Positions 7,270 through 15,926 are shown, counted from the stretch's first letter. The stretch: 64,000 bases of DNA from Streptomyces sp. GESEQ-35 (GCF_017948485.1 NZ_JAFFSX010000010.1:248001-312000); one strand, 5' to 3'. A program made the numbers and translations. Notes: generated by a model from the sequence alone, not told the origin.

Positions 7270-9438
7270 ATGCGCACCAACAGATCCAGAACTGTCAGGT
7301 CCATGCCAGCCATCATGGTCGCTGCCCTCACCTCGGGCCTGCTCGGCGCCACGGCCCCCACGGCCCACGCCGCGGCCGGCGCGACCCTCCCCTTCTCCTC
7401 CGTCGAGGCGGAGTCCGCCACCACCACCGGCACCAAGATCGGCCCGGACTACACCCAGGGCACGCTCGCCTCCGAGGCCTCCGGACGCCAGGCGGTACGC
7501 CTCGACGCCGGCCAGCGCGTCGAGTTCACCGTGCCGGGCGCGGCCAACGCCGTGAACGTCGCCTACAGCGTCCCCGACGGTCAGTCCGGCTCGCTGAACG
7601 TGTACGTCAACGGCACCAAGCTGGCGAAGACCATCGCCGTCACCTCCAAGTACTCGTACGTGGACACCAGTTGGATCCCGGGCGCCAAGACCCACCACTT
7701 CTACGACAACGCCCGGCTGTTGCTCGGGCAGAACGTCCAGCCCGGCGACAAGGTGGCGCTGGAAGCGGCCGGTGTCCAGGCCACCGTCGACGTCGCCGAC
7801 TTCGAGCAGGTCGCCGCGGCCGCGACCCAGCCCGCCGGGTCGGTTTCGGTGACGTCGAAGGGCGCCGACCCCAGCGGTCAGGGCGACTCCACCCAGGCCT
7901 TCCGGGACGCGATCGCCTCGGCGCAGGGCGGCGTCGTGTGGATCCCGCCGGGCGAGTACAAGCTGACGTCCTCCCTCAGCGGCGTCCAGAACGTCACCCT
8001 TCAGGGCGCGGGCAGCTGGCACTCCGTCGTGCGCACCTCCCGCTTCATCGACCAGTCCGGCTCCTCCGGCAACGTCCACATCAAGGACTTCGCGGTCATC
8101 GGCGAGGTCACCGAGCGCGTCGACTCCAACCCGGACAACTTCGTCAACGGGTCCCTCGGCCCCGCGAGTTCCGTCTCCGGCATGTGGCTCCAGCACCTCA
8201 AGGTCGGCCTCTGGCTGACGGGCAACAACGACAACCTGGTCGTCGAGAACAGCCGCTTCCTCGACATGACCGCCGACGGCCTCAACCTCAACGGCAACGC
8301 CCGCGGTGTGAAGGTCCGCAACAACTTCCTGCGCAACCAGGGCGACGACGCGCTCGCCATGTGGTCGCTGTACGCGCCCGATGCGAACAGCAGCTTCGAG
8401 AACAACACGATCACCCAGCCGAACCTCGCCAACGGCATCGCGATCTACGGCGGCACCGACATCAACGTGAAGAACAACCTGATCTCGGACACCAACGCCC
8501 TCGGCAGCGGCATCGCGATCTCCAACCAGAAGTTCCTCGATCCGTTCCACCCGCTGGCCGGCACGATCACCGTCGACGGCAACACCCTCGTGCGCACCGG
8601 CGCGATGAACCCCAACTGGAACCACCCGATGGGCGCGCTGCGCGTCGACTCGTACGACAGCGCCATCGAGGCACAGGTGCGGATCACCAACACGACGATC
8701 ACCGACAGCCCGTACAGCGCCTTCGAGTTCGTCTCGGGCGGCGGCAGGGGCTACGACGCCAAGAACATCACCGTCGACGGCGCGACCGTGAACAAGGCAG
8801 GCACGGTCGTCGTCCAGGCCGAGGCCCCCGGCGCCGCCACCCTGCGCAACGTGACCGCCACCGCCGTGGGCGCGGCGGGCATCTACAACTGCCCCTACCC
8901 GTCGGGCACGTTCACGCTCACCGACGGCGGCGGCAACTCCGGCTGGAGCAGCACCTGGTCGGACTGCTCGACCTGGCCCCAGCCCGGCCAGGGCAACCCG
9001 GACCCCGACCCGAACCGCAACCTCGCCAAGGGCCGTACGGCGACGGCGACCGGCTCACAGGACGGCTACCCGCCCGGCAAAGCGGTCGACGGCGACGCCA
9101 ACAGCTACTGGGAGTCCACCAACAGCGCCTTCCCGCAGAGCCTCAACGTCGACCTCGGCGCCACCGAGTCCGTACGCCGTCTCGTGCTGAAGCTCCCGCC
9201 GTCCTCGGCGTGGAGTGCGCGCACCGAGACCGTCACCGTCCTCGGCTCCACCGACGGCTCCACCTACTCGACACTCGTCGGCTCCACCGGCTACCGCTTC
9301 GACCCGGCCACCGGCAACACAGCCACCGTGACGCTGCCCGGCGGTACCGGCCTGCGCCACCTGCGGCTGACCGTCACCGCCAACACCGGCTGGCCCGCCG
9401 CCCAGTTCAGTGAGGTGGAGGCGTATCTGACTTCGTGA
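7270..9438 (+). CDS. Secreted GH87 alpha-1,3-glucanase / mycodextranase with CBM and discoidin domain
   Basis: 722 aa. A signal peptide ends near AHAAAG. Order of parts: CBM6-like beta-sandwich (about 40-185, starting FSSVEAESATTTG), a right-handed parallel beta-helix (about 190-560), and a C-terminal F5/8-type discoidin domain (about 580-722, NLAKGRTATATGSQDG). The putative catalytic Asp residues are Asp336 (TADGLNL) and Asp359/Asp360 (QGDDALAMW). The 23-residue spacing followed by a DD pair equals that of the catalytic Asp triad described for a Paenibacillus GH87 alpha-1,3-glucanase. GH87 enzymes cleave alpha-1,3-glucan or nigeran, mainly fungal-wall polymers; which of the two is unknown here. 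Its 3' end overlaps the convergent ABC ATPase gene by 32 bp. Confidence 0.85.
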   Translation: MRTNRSRTVRSMPAIMVAALTSGLLGATAPTAHAAAGATLPFSSVEAESATTTGTKIGPDYTQGTLASEASGRQAVRLDAGQRVEFTVPGAANAVNVAYSVPDGQSGSLNVYVNGTKLAKTIAVTSKYSYVDTSWIPGAKTHHFYDNARLLLGQNVQPGDKVALEAAGVQATVDVADFEQVAAAATQPAGSVSVTSKGADPSGQGDSTQAFRDAIASAQGGVVWIPPGEYKLTSSLSGVQNVTLQGAGSWHSVVRTSRFIDQSGSSGNVHIKDFAVIGEVTERVDSNPDNFVNGSLGPASSVSGMWLQHLKVGLWLTGNNDNLVVENSRFLDMTADGLNLNGNARGVKVRNNFLRNQGDDALAMWSLYAPDANSSFENNTITQPNLANGIAIYGGTDINVKNNLISDTNALGSGIAISNQKFLDPFHPLAGTITVDGNTLVRTGAMNPNWNHPMGALRVDSYDSAIEAQVRITNTTITDSPYSAFEFVSGGGRGYDAKNITVDGATVNKAGTVVVQAEAPGAATLRNVTATAVGAAGIYNCPYPSGTFTLTDGGGNSGWSSTWSDCSTWPQPGQGNPDPDPNRNLAKGRTATATGSQDGYPPGKAVDGDANSYWESTNSAFPQSLNVDLGATESVRRLVLKLPPSSAWSARTETVTVLGSTDGSTYSTLVGSTGYRFDPATGNTATVTLPGGTGLRHLRLTVTANTGWPAAQFSEVEAYLTS

Positions 9439-10219
9439 CCGCGTCCTGCGGGACCCCGCGCTTCGCCGCCTGGATCTGCTCGTACACATGGGTCCGCAGC
9501 TCGGCGAAGCGCGGGGCCACCCGGGTGTGCAACTGGTCCCGCTCGTCGGGCAGATCGACCTTCAGCTGCTCCTGTATGACAGTGGGGGAGGCGGACAGGA
9601 CGATCACCCGCTCGCCCAGGTAGACGGCCTCGTCGATGTCGTGGGTGACGAACAGGATCGTGATCCCGCGCTCCCGCCACAACCTTCGTACGAGATCTTC
9701 CAGATCGGCGCGCGTCTGTGCGTCCACCGCCGCGAACGGCTCGTCCATCAGCAGCACCCGCGGCTCGTACGCGAGCGCGCGGGCGATGGCGACCCGCTGC
9801 TGCATACCGCCCGACAGCTGCCAGGGATAGGCGCCCGCGGCGTCGGCGAGCCCCACCGACTCCAGCGCGTCAGTGACCAGTTCGCGGCGCCGTGTCTTGC
9901 TCAAGTCCTTCTGTTTCAGGGGGAGTTCGACGTTTTCGCCGACCCTCATCCACGGAAACAGACTCCGCCCGTACTCCTGGAACACGAACGCCATCCCGGG
10001 CGGCGGCCCGGTCACCTTTCGGTCCTCCAGGAGCACTTCACCGGCCGTCGGCGCGAGCAGTCCGCCCATGCACTTCAGCAGAGTGGTCTTGCCGCAGCCC
10101 GACGGGCCGACGAGACAGACGAGTTCGCCCGCGTCGACGGTGAAGGTGAGGTCGCGGACGGCCTCCACCCGCCGCCCCGACCCCTCGTAGACCTTCTTGA
10201 GGCCTCGTACGTCCAGCAT
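9407..10219 (-). CDS. ABC transporter ATP-binding protein, SsuB/TauB type
   Basis: 270 aa. Walker A (GPSGCGKTT), Q-loop (VFQEYGRSLFPWM), signature LSGGMQQR, Walker B (RVLLMDEPFAAVDA) and H-loop (FVTHDIDEAV) are all present. The Q-loop sequence and length are those of the nitrate/sulfonate/taurine-type importers. ATG 10219 is preceded by GAAAGGGCGG. It is last in a four-gene minus-strand operon with two permeases and a binding protein. Given the adjacent IclR and Rieske oxygenase genes, an aromatic acid is a reasonable ligand guess, but sulfonates or other substrates are not excluded. Confidence 0.93.
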   Translation of the reverse strand: MLDVRGLKKVYEGSGRRVEAVRDLTFTVDAGELVCLVGPSGCGKTTLLKCMGGLLAPTAGEVLLEDRKVTGPPPGMAFVFQEYGRSLFPWMRVGENVELPLKQKDLSKTRRRELVTDALESVGLADAAGAYPWQLSGGMQQRVAIARALAYEPRVLLMDEPFAAVDAQTRADLEDLVRRLWRERGITILFVTHDIDEAVYLGERVIVLSASPTVIQEQLKVDLPDERDQLHTRVAPRFAELRTHVYEQIQAAKRGVPQDAVTKSDTPPPH

Positions 10220-10239
10220 GGACCGCCCTTTCGCGAGGT

Positions 10240-11019
10240 TCACGGCGACCGCCTGGTCGAGGCGCGCAGGCCGTGGTACCAGCCGAGCACGCGGCGCTCG
10301 ACCAGCTGGAAGACGACGGAGAGCAGAAAGCCGAGCAGACCGAGCAGCAGGATGCCGGTCCACATGTCGGGGATGGCGAAGGACCGCTGGAACTGGACGA
10401 TGGTGAAGCCGAGGCCGTTGCTGGCGGCGAACATCTCGCTGATGACCATGAGGATGATGCCGATGGACAGCGCCTGGCGCAGCCCCGCGAAGATCTGCGG
10501 ACTCGCCGAGCGCAGCACCACGTTCCGCAGCCACGCGGTGCCCGTGATGCCGTAACTGCGGGCCGTCTCCGCCATCACCGGATCGACCGCGCGCACGCCC
10601 TCCACGGTGTTGAGCAGGATCGGCCACACACAGCCGCTCGCGATCACGGTGACCTTCATGGTGTCGCCGATGCCCGCGAACAGCATGATGACCGGCACCA
10701 GTACCGGTGGTGGTACCGCCCGCAGGAACTCCAGGACCGGCTCGCACACCGCGCGCACCCGCCGGTAGGAGCCGATGACCGTGCCGAGCGCCACGCCCAC
10801 GACCGCCGCCAGCGCATAGCCGCCGGTCAGCCGCAGCACGCTGGGCAGCACGTCGTCCTTCAGCCGGTCGGCGGTCCACACGTCCGGGAAGGTCTCGACG
10901 ATGGTCCGCAAGGGCGGCCAGTACACGTCCGTACTGCTGTCGGAGGCCACCCACCAGCCCGCCACCAGCAGTGCGGGCAGCGCGAACACGAAGAACATCC
11001 GCAGCAGCAGCCGGCTCAC
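10240..11019 (-). CDS. ABC transporter permease, SsuC/TauC type (second copy)
   Basis: 259 aa with about six membrane helices. The coupling loop reads DPVMAETARSYGITGTAWLR, a form of the EAA motif, and LRAVPPPVLVPVIMLFAGIG is the usual SsuC/TauC helix. The GTG start at 11019 overlaps the stop of the upstream permease (GTGA), and the ATPase begins 20 bp after this stop. Two different permeases in one operon imply a heterodimeric channel, as in phthalate- and thiamine-precursor-type importers; most SsuC systems are homodimers. Confidence 0.9.
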   Translation of the reverse strand: MSRLLLRMFFVFALPALLVAGWWVASDSSTDVYWPPLRTIVETFPDVWTADRLKDDVLPSVLRLTGGYALAAVVGVALGTVIGSYRRVRAVCEPVLEFLRAVPPPVLVPVIMLFAGIGDTMKVTVIASGCVWPILLNTVEGVRAVDPVMAETARSYGITGTAWLRNVVLRSASPQIFAGLRQALSIGIILMVISEMFAASNGLGFTIVQFQRSFAIPDMWTGILLLGLLGFLLSVVFQLVERRVLGWYHGLRASTRRSP

Positions 11020-11789
11020 ACCGCCACCTCCCCGCGCACCGACTGGTGCCAGGCCAGCGCCCGCCGCTCCACCGACCGCGCACCCACGTTGATCAGCAGC
11101 CCCAGCAGCCCGGTCACCACGACCAGCGCATACATGTCGGGCACCGCCTGCGAGGTCTGGGCGACGGCGATCCGCGCACCCAACCCCGGGGCGCCGATGA
11201 CGAGTTCGGCGGTCACCGCGAGGATCAGCGCGACCGCCGCGGCAAGGCGCACGCCCGTCATGACGTACGGCAGGGCGGTCGGCCACAGCACATGCCGGAT
11301 CCGCGCCCAGGTGCCCAGACCGTACGACCGTGCCGTCTCGTCGGCGACCGGGTCCACGTCCTGGACGCCGTACAGGGTCTGGATCAGCACCTGCCAGAAG
11401 GAGGCGTAGACGACCAGCAGCAGCACCGAGCGCAGTTCGGTGCCGTAGAGGAGGACCGCCAGGGGGATCAGGGCGACGGACGGGATGGGGCGCAGGAACT
11501 CGATCGTGGAGGCCGTCGCCTCCCGCAGATAGGGGACCACGGAGAGGATCACGCCGATCACGATCCCCGCGCAGGCCGCGATCGCCAGACCCAGCGCCCA
11601 CCCCGTGAGGGTGTCGCCGAGCGCCGACCAGAAGGCGCTGTCGGTGAGTTCGCCGCCGAGCGCGTCCGCGATACGGCTGGTCGGCGGGAAGTAGTCGTCC
11701 TTGACCAGGCCGAGCCGCGGCACCACCTCACCCAGGGCGAGGAAGGCCGCGAGCCCGGCCGCACCGAGTACGGCGTTGGCGCCCCTCAC
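11016..11789 (-). CDS. ABC transporter permease, SsuC/TauC type (first copy)
   Basis: 257 aa with about six membrane helices. It contains LRPIPSVALIPLAVLLYGTE and the EAA-type loop DPVADETARSYGLGTWARIR. It is clearly paralogous to the following permease. The GTG start at 11789 overlaps the binding-protein stop by 4 bp (GTGA), so binding protein and both permeases are translationally coupled. Confidence 0.9.
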   Translation of the reverse strand: MRGANAVLGAAGLAAFLALGEVVPRLGLVKDDYFPPTSRIADALGGELTDSAFWSALGDTLTGWALGLAIAACAGIVIGVILSVVPYLREATASTIEFLRPIPSVALIPLAVLLYGTELRSVLLLVVYASFWQVLIQTLYGVQDVDPVADETARSYGLGTWARIRHVLWPTALPYVMTGVRLAAAVALILAVTAELVIGAPGLGARIAVAQTSQAVPDMYALVVVTGLLGLLINVGARSVERRALAWHQSVRGEVAV

Positions 11790-12760
11790 GGCAGCAGCGC
11801 GTCCAGGTCCGGCGTCTCCTTGAAGAGGCCGTCCTCCTCGCCCAGTTTCATCAGGGCTTCGATGGAGGCGCGGTTGGCCTCGGCCGGCCACTTGGGCAGG
11901 GTCACCTGCTCCAGTACGTCTGCCGGGATCTTGGTGTACGTCGTGATGATCGCGCGGGCCTCGTCGGGGTGGGAGTCGGCATAAGCCAGGGACTGGGCGG
12001 TGGCCTCCCGGAACTTCTTCACCACGTCCGGGTTCTGCTGCTCGTACTGCTCCGAGGTGAAGTACATGGCGACGGTGACGTCCGGGGCGATGTCGATCAG
12101 GGGAGAGGCGATCTCCACGCCACCCTGGCTCCTGATCGTGGCGGTCGCCGGCTCGACCACGCACGCGGCGTCGATCTGCCCCTTGTCGAGGGCCGCGGGC
12201 ATCTGGTCGAAGGCGAGCTCGACGAGCTGCACCTTGTCGGGGTCGCCGCCCGCCTTGCGCACCGACTGCCGCACCGCGGTCTCGTTGATGTTCTTCAGGG
12301 TGTTGATGGCGACCTTCTTGCCCTCCAACTGCTTCGGCGAGGTGATGTCGCTCCCCTTCTTCACAATCAGGCCATTGAAGTCCTTGCCCTTCACGCCGGT
12401 CGAGGCGATGCCGTTGACGACGGCCTTGACGGGCACGCTGTTGGACTGGGCGACCATCAGCGAGGTCACGTTCGAGAAGCCGAACTGGAACTGACCGCTG
12501 GCGACACCCGGCACGATCGCCGCGCCGCCCTGCGCGGGCGTCAACTCCAGCTTCAGGCCGCGTTCGCTGAAGAAGCCCTTCTTCTGGCCCAGATAGAGGG
12601 GCGCGACATCGACGATCGGGATGATGCCGACCTTGACCGTGGTGGTGCCCCCGGACGAGGCGTTGCCGTCCGAGGCGCCACTGTCGTCGGACGAGCCGCA
12701 CGCCGTCGCGGCGGCCAGGACGGATAGGGCCGTGAGGCCGATGAAAAGACGACGACGCAT
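11786..12760 (-). CDS. ABC transporter substrate-binding lipoprotein, NMT1/SsuA-like
   Basis: 324 aa. The signal peptide ends in a lipobox (AAATAC-GSSDD), then a Ser/Gly linker. The fold is NMT1/THI5-like: KVGIIPIVDVAPLYLGQKKG at the first strand and LTPAQGGAAIVPGVASGQFQ in the ligand region. ATG 12760 has GGGGGAGTC just upstream; longer starts would lose the signal peptide. The ligand is unknown. The divergent IclR gene and the aromatic oxygenase genes beyond it suggest an aromatic carboxylate, as in phthalate-type importers (inference). Confidence 0.9.
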   Translation of the reverse strand: MRRRLFIGLTALSVLAAATACGSSDDSGASDGNASSGGTTTVKVGIIPIVDVAPLYLGQKKGFFSERGLKLELTPAQGGAAIVPGVASGQFQFGFSNVTSLMVAQSNSVPVKAVVNGIASTGVKGKDFNGLIVKKGSDITSPKQLEGKKVAINTLKNINETAVRQSVRKAGGDPDKVQLVELAFDQMPAALDKGQIDAACVVEPATATIRSQGGVEIASPLIDIAPDVTVAMYFTSEQYEQQNPDVVKKFREATAQSLAYADSHPDEARAIITTYTKIPADVLEQVTLPKWPAEANRASIEALMKLGEEDGLFKETPDLDALLP

Positions 12761-12909
12761 GACTCCCCCTGTGGGACCGGTGCTGGTGCTCCGAGAGGTT
12801 GTGCGCAGACTGTACGAGTGTGCTGTGCGGGAACGTAGAGCCCGGCCGGGGGCAGGGTCAATGCCCTTGTCATCACAGGTCGTTGACAGGGTGAGATGAG
12901 CACTCCTAG

Positions 12910-12926
12910 CGTGCGCACAGCGCACG
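12910..12926. promoter_or_regulatory. Perfect palindrome in the transporter/IclR divergent promoter
   Basis: CGTGCGC-ACA-GCGCACG is a perfect 7+3+7 inverted repeat centred in the 191-bp region between the divergent importer operon and the iclR gene. Its size and form fit an IclR-family dimer site. It lies 26 bp before the iclR start, so autorepression plus importer control is likely (inference). Confidence 0.5.
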
Positions 12927-12951
12927 TTCATGCGTCCGTCCGGAGGCCACG

Positions 12952-13767
12952 ATGACCGCTGCAACCCGCGCACCGCACTTCGTCCGGTCCTTCGAGCGGG
13001 GTCTCGCCGTCATCCGCGCCTTCGACGCCGAGCACCCGGCCCTCACGCTCAGCGACGTCGCCCGCGCCTGCGGACTGACCCGCGCCGCCGCCCGCCGCTT
13101 CCTGCTCACCCTCGCCGATCTGGGCTACGTCCAGACCGACGGCCGGCGCTTCCGCCTCACCCCGCGCGTCCTGGAGCTCGGCTACTCCTACCTCTCCAGC
13201 TTCACGCTGCCGCAGATCGCCGAACCGCATCTGGAGCAACTCGTCGCGCAGGTACGGGAGTCGTCCTCGCTGTGCGTCCTCGACGGCGACGACATCGTCT
13301 ACGTCGCCCGCGTGCCGACCAGCCGCATCATGACCGCGTCCATCACGGTCGGCACCCGCTTCCCGGCGCACGTCACCTCGGTGGGCCGGGTCATCCTCGC
13401 CCATCTGCCGGACGAGGAGATCGAGGTCCGCCTCGCCCGCGCCGACCTGCGCCCTCTCACCGCCCGCACCGTCGTCACGGCAGAGGCCCTGCGCGCGGAA
13501 CTGCGCCGGGTACGGCGACAGGGGCACTCCCTCGTCGACCAGGAGCTGGAGGAGGGGCTGAGATCCGTCGCTGCCCCGGTGCGGGACCGGGACGGCGAGG
13601 TGGTGGCCGGCGTGAACATCGCCGTGCACGCAGGCCGCAACTCCGTCGAGTCCGTACGCCGTGACCTGTTGCCCCACCTGCTCGCGACGGTCGCCCGGAT
13701 CGAGGCGGACGTGCGGATCACAGGTCCAGCACGAGCCGCTTCCCCCGGCACCGGGACACACAGATGA
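12952..13767 (+). CDS. IclR-family regulator, PcaR/PobR subgroup
   Basis: 271 aa. The N-terminal wHTH (RSFERGLAVIRAFDAEHPAL, LSDVARACGLTRAAARRFL) and C-terminal effector domain (VARVPTSRIMTASITVGTRF, AHVTSVGRVILAHL) match the PcaR/PcaU/PobR subgroup, which usually senses aromatic acids. ATG 12952 sits 25 bp after the palindrome. The last 17 codons run 50 bp into the convergent reductase gene. Probable targets are the divergent importer and the neighbouring oxygenase operon (inference). Confidence 0.9.
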   Translation: MTAATRAPHFVRSFERGLAVIRAFDAEHPALTLSDVARACGLTRAAARRFLLTLADLGYVQTDGRRFRLTPRVLELGYSYLSSFTLPQIAEPHLEQLVAQVRESSSLCVLDGDDIVYVARVPTSRIMTASITVGTRFPAHVTSVGRVILAHLPDEEIEVRLARADLRPLTARTVVTAEALRAELRRVRRQGHSLVDQELEEGLRSVAAPVRDRDGEVVAGVNIAVHAGRNSVESVRRDLLPHLLATVARIEADVRITGPARAASPGTGTHR

Positions 13768-14656
13768 GCATGGTCTCCCCGGCCTCGCGCTCCTCGTCCG
13801 TGAGCACCGAGTCCCGGTGGTCCGGGGTGCCTTCCAGGACGTCGGTCTCGCAGGTGCCGCAGGTGCCCTCGTGGCAGGAGTAGAGCACCTCGATGCCGGC
13901 GGCGCGCACGGTGTCGAGCACGGAGGCGTCCGGCGGAACGGTGAGCGTGCGCCCGCTCTGCTGGAGAACGACCTCGAACTCCGCGTCCTCTCCGGTCTGT
14001 TGCTGCTCCTTCGGGCTGAACCGCTCGACGTGCAGCACACCGGCCGGGCAGCGTTCCTCCACCGCGTCCAGCAACGGCCCGGGACCGCAGCAGTAGACGA
14101 GGGTGCCCTCGGGCAGGTCGTCGCAGACCGAGGCGAGGTCCAGCAGACCGGCCTCGTCCTGGGGTGCGACGGTGACGCGGTCGCCGTAGCGCTCCAACTC
14201 CTCCGTGAACGCCATGGATCGGCGGCTCCGCCCGCCGTACAGCAGCGTCCACTCGGCGCCCGCCGCCTCAGCCGCCGCCAGCATCGGCAGGACGGGAGTG
14301 ATCCCGATGCCGCCCGCGACGAAGCGGTAGCGGGGCGCGGGGGCGAGGGCGAAGTGATTGCGCGGCCCGCGCACCCGGACCTTGCCGCCCGGCCCCAACT
14401 GCCCGTGCACGTACGCCGATCCGCCCCGCCCGTCCGGCTCCCGCAGCACCGCGATCCGCCAGGCCGAGCGATCCGCCGGATCTCCGCACAGTGAGTACTG
14501 CCGCTCCAGCTCCGGACCGAGCACGACGTCGATGTGCGCGCCCGGCGCCCAGGCCGGGAGCTCCTCGCCCAGGGGATGGCGCAGCGTGAGGGCGAGCACG
14601 CCGTCGGCCGCGGACTCCGTGCGGTCGACGACGAGTTCGGCTTCGTACACGGTCAT
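13718..14656 (-). CDS. Ferredoxin-NADP reductase-type oxygenase reductase (VanB/phthalate dioxygenase reductase-like)
   Basis: 312 aa. Order: FMN/FAD-binding beta-barrel (about 1-95, with RQYSLCGDP), NAD(P)-binding domain (GGIGITPVLPML; YCCGPGPLLDAV) and a C-terminal plant-type [2Fe-2S] ferredoxin with Cys residues in CHEGTCGTC and a later ICVSRC. This NAD-before-ferredoxin layout is that of class IA reductases such as VanB. ATG 14656 follows GAGGAAG and overlaps the stop of the small His-rich gene (ATGA). It should pass electrons to the Rieske oxygenase encoded two genes upstream. Confidence 0.93.
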   Translation of the reverse strand: MTVYEAELVVDRTESAADGVLALTLRHPLGEELPAWAPGAHIDVVLGPELERQYSLCGDPADRSAWRIAVLREPDGRGGSAYVHGQLGPGGKVRVRGPRNHFALAPAPRYRFVAGGIGITPVLPMLAAAEAAGAEWTLLYGGRSRRSMAFTEELERYGDRVTVAPQDEAGLLDLASVCDDLPEGTLVYCCGPGPLLDAVEERCPAGVLHVERFSPKEQQQTGEDAEFEVVLQQSGRTLTVPPDASVLDTVRAAGIEVLYSCHEGTCGTCETDVLEGTPDHRDSVLTDEEREAGETMLICVSRCRGKRLVLDL

Positions 14657-14865
14657 GAGTCGCTTCCTCGCGGCGGATGTCCCTCGGGGCGGTGTCCTTC
14701 GGGGTGGTGTCCTTCGGGGTGGCCCAGCATCCACTCCCACATCTCGATCGGGTCCTGGGCGGTGTGCTCGGCGCCGCAGTGGCACGTGCCGTGCAGGATG
14801 TCGGTGCCCGGCAGCCAGTCGATGCGGTAGACCTCGCGCGGCGTTTCGGAGAAGAGCCTGCTCAC
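14653..14865 (-). CDS. Small His-rich protein coupled between oxygenase and reductase
   Basis: 70 aa, family not recognised. The N-terminal part contains DWLPGTDILHGTCHCGAEH, with two Cys and a nearby His, then IEMWEWML; the C-terminal third is a His-Pro-Glu-Gly tail built from 15-bp repeats (GHPEGHHPEGHRPEG). The start GTG (14865) overlaps the Rieske-gene stop and its stop overlaps the reductase start, so the three are translationally coupled. The codon bias is normal. A metal- or iron-handling or assembly role for the oxygenase is conceivable but unproven; the Cys/His N-terminal half might instead be structural. Strict coupling argues it is a real gene. Confidence 0.7.
   Translation of the reverse strand: MSRLFSETPREVYRIDWLPGTDILHGTCHCGAEHTAQDPIEMWEWMLGHPEGHHPEGHRPEGHPPRGSDS
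14676..14720. repeat. 15-bp tandem repeat encoding a His-rich tail
   Basis: Three 15-bp units (14676-14690, 14691-14705, 14706-14720); the last two are identical (GGTGTCCTTCGGGGT) and the first differs at three positions. On the minus strand they encode Gly-His-Pro-Glu/Arg-Gly pentapeptides of the small coupled protein. Copy number could vary by slippage without breaking the frame. Confidence 0.85.
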
Positions 14866-15926
14866 AGGACCTTCTCCATGGGCTTGTCGCCCTCTTCCAC
14901 CAGCCGGGCGAGGATACGGCGGGCGGCGAGGCCGCCGGTGTCGATGTTGATGCTGAGCTCCTGGTAGCCGGTCCGCTCGGTCCCGAGCGTCTTCTGGAGC
15001 AGGTTGAGCGCGTCGACGTCCTGCATGACGACGGTGTGGTTGTTGGACCGCAGGAACTCGGTGACCTCGTCGTCGCCGGTCGCCCAGTCCCGGGAGACCA
15101 TCCAGAAGTCGTACACCTTGCCGTCCGAGGACGGCGTGATGGCGTACGTGATCTCGGTGTGGAAGCCGTTCGGGTCGCTGCCGTCGGCCTCCGGCGCCAC
15201 GCCGACCGGGGCGATCCGGCTGTGCAGCAGATAGAGGCAGGGGGCGTGGTACTCGATGTCCTGCCAGCGGGTGATCCGGCCCTCGATGCCGGTCGAGCGG
15301 GCGTAGAAGGGCGGGCACTCGGCGTCGTCCATGTGCCGGCTGACCCGCACGATCCCCGCGCCCTCGTCGACCTCCGTGGTGATCGGCGTCTCGGCGACCT
15401 CGGGGGTGCCGATGTAGCCGCCGTGCAGATACGTCTCGTGGGAGAGGTCGAGGAGGTTGTCGACGAGCAGTCCGAAGTCGGCGTCGATGGGCTCCATACC
15501 GCGGACGGTCGTCCAGCCGGGGGCGTCGAGGTGCCTCGCCCGCGGGATGGTCCCCGGGTCCGCGAGCGCCGGGTCGCCGATCCACACCCAGATCAGGGAG
15601 TCCTGCTCGACCACCGGGTAGGCGGCGACGCGGGCCGTGCGGGGGATGCGTTTCTGCCCCGGCACGTACACACACGCGCCGGTCGTGTCGTACGTGAAGC
15701 CGTGGTACCCGCACACGATCCGGTCGCCGTCGAGGCCGCTCTCCGACAGCGGGTAACGGCGGTGCACACAGCGGTCGTGCAGCACGACCGGCGTCCCCTC
15801 GCCCTCGGTGCGATAGAAGACGAGCGGCTCATCGAGAATCGTCCGGCCAAGCAGCTCACGCCCTACCTCGTGGCTGTAGGCGGCGACGTACCACTGGTTC
15901 CTGGCAAAAGTGGTCGTGTGCGGCAT
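14862..15926 (-). CDS. Rieske non-haem iron oxygenase, vanillate O-demethylase oxygenase (VanA)-like
   Basis: 354 aa. The Rieske [2Fe-2S] ligands are Cys53/His55 (CVHRR) and Cys72/His75 (CGYHG). The mononuclear iron site is in DNLLDLSHETYLHGG (His163, His168; the Asp bridging subunits is in DNLLD). Length and lack of a separate beta subunit fit the VanA/phthalate-4,5-dioxygenase class. Vanillate is a plausible substrate, giving protocatechuate for the pca operon at 56-62 kb, but other methoxy- or phthalate-type substrates are possible. ATG 15926 has GGGAG upstream. It is followed by the coupled His-rich gene and the reductase. Confidence 0.9.
   Translation of the reverse strand: MPHTTTFARNQWYVAAYSHEVGRELLGRTILDEPLVFYRTEGEGTPVVLHDRCVHRRYPLSESGLDGDRIVCGYHGFTYDTTGACVYVPGQKRIPRTARVAAYPVVEQDSLIWVWIGDPALADPGTIPRARHLDAPGWTTVRGMEPIDADFGLLVDNLLDLSHETYLHGGYIGTPEVAETPITTEVDEGAGIVRVSRHMDDAECPPFYARSTGIEGRITRWQDIEYHAPCLYLLHSRIAPVGVAPEADGSDPNGFHTEITYAITPSSDGKVYDFWMVSRDWATGDDEVTEFLRSNNHTVVMQDVDALNLLQKTLGTERTGYQELSINIDTGGLAARRILARLVEEGDKPMEKVL

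Noticed and set aside
9407..12760. Nitrate, taurine or alkanesulfonate importer by name
   Set aside because: The family fits all of these; no sulfonate monooxygenase or nitrate reductase is nearby, so a specific substrate name is not supported.
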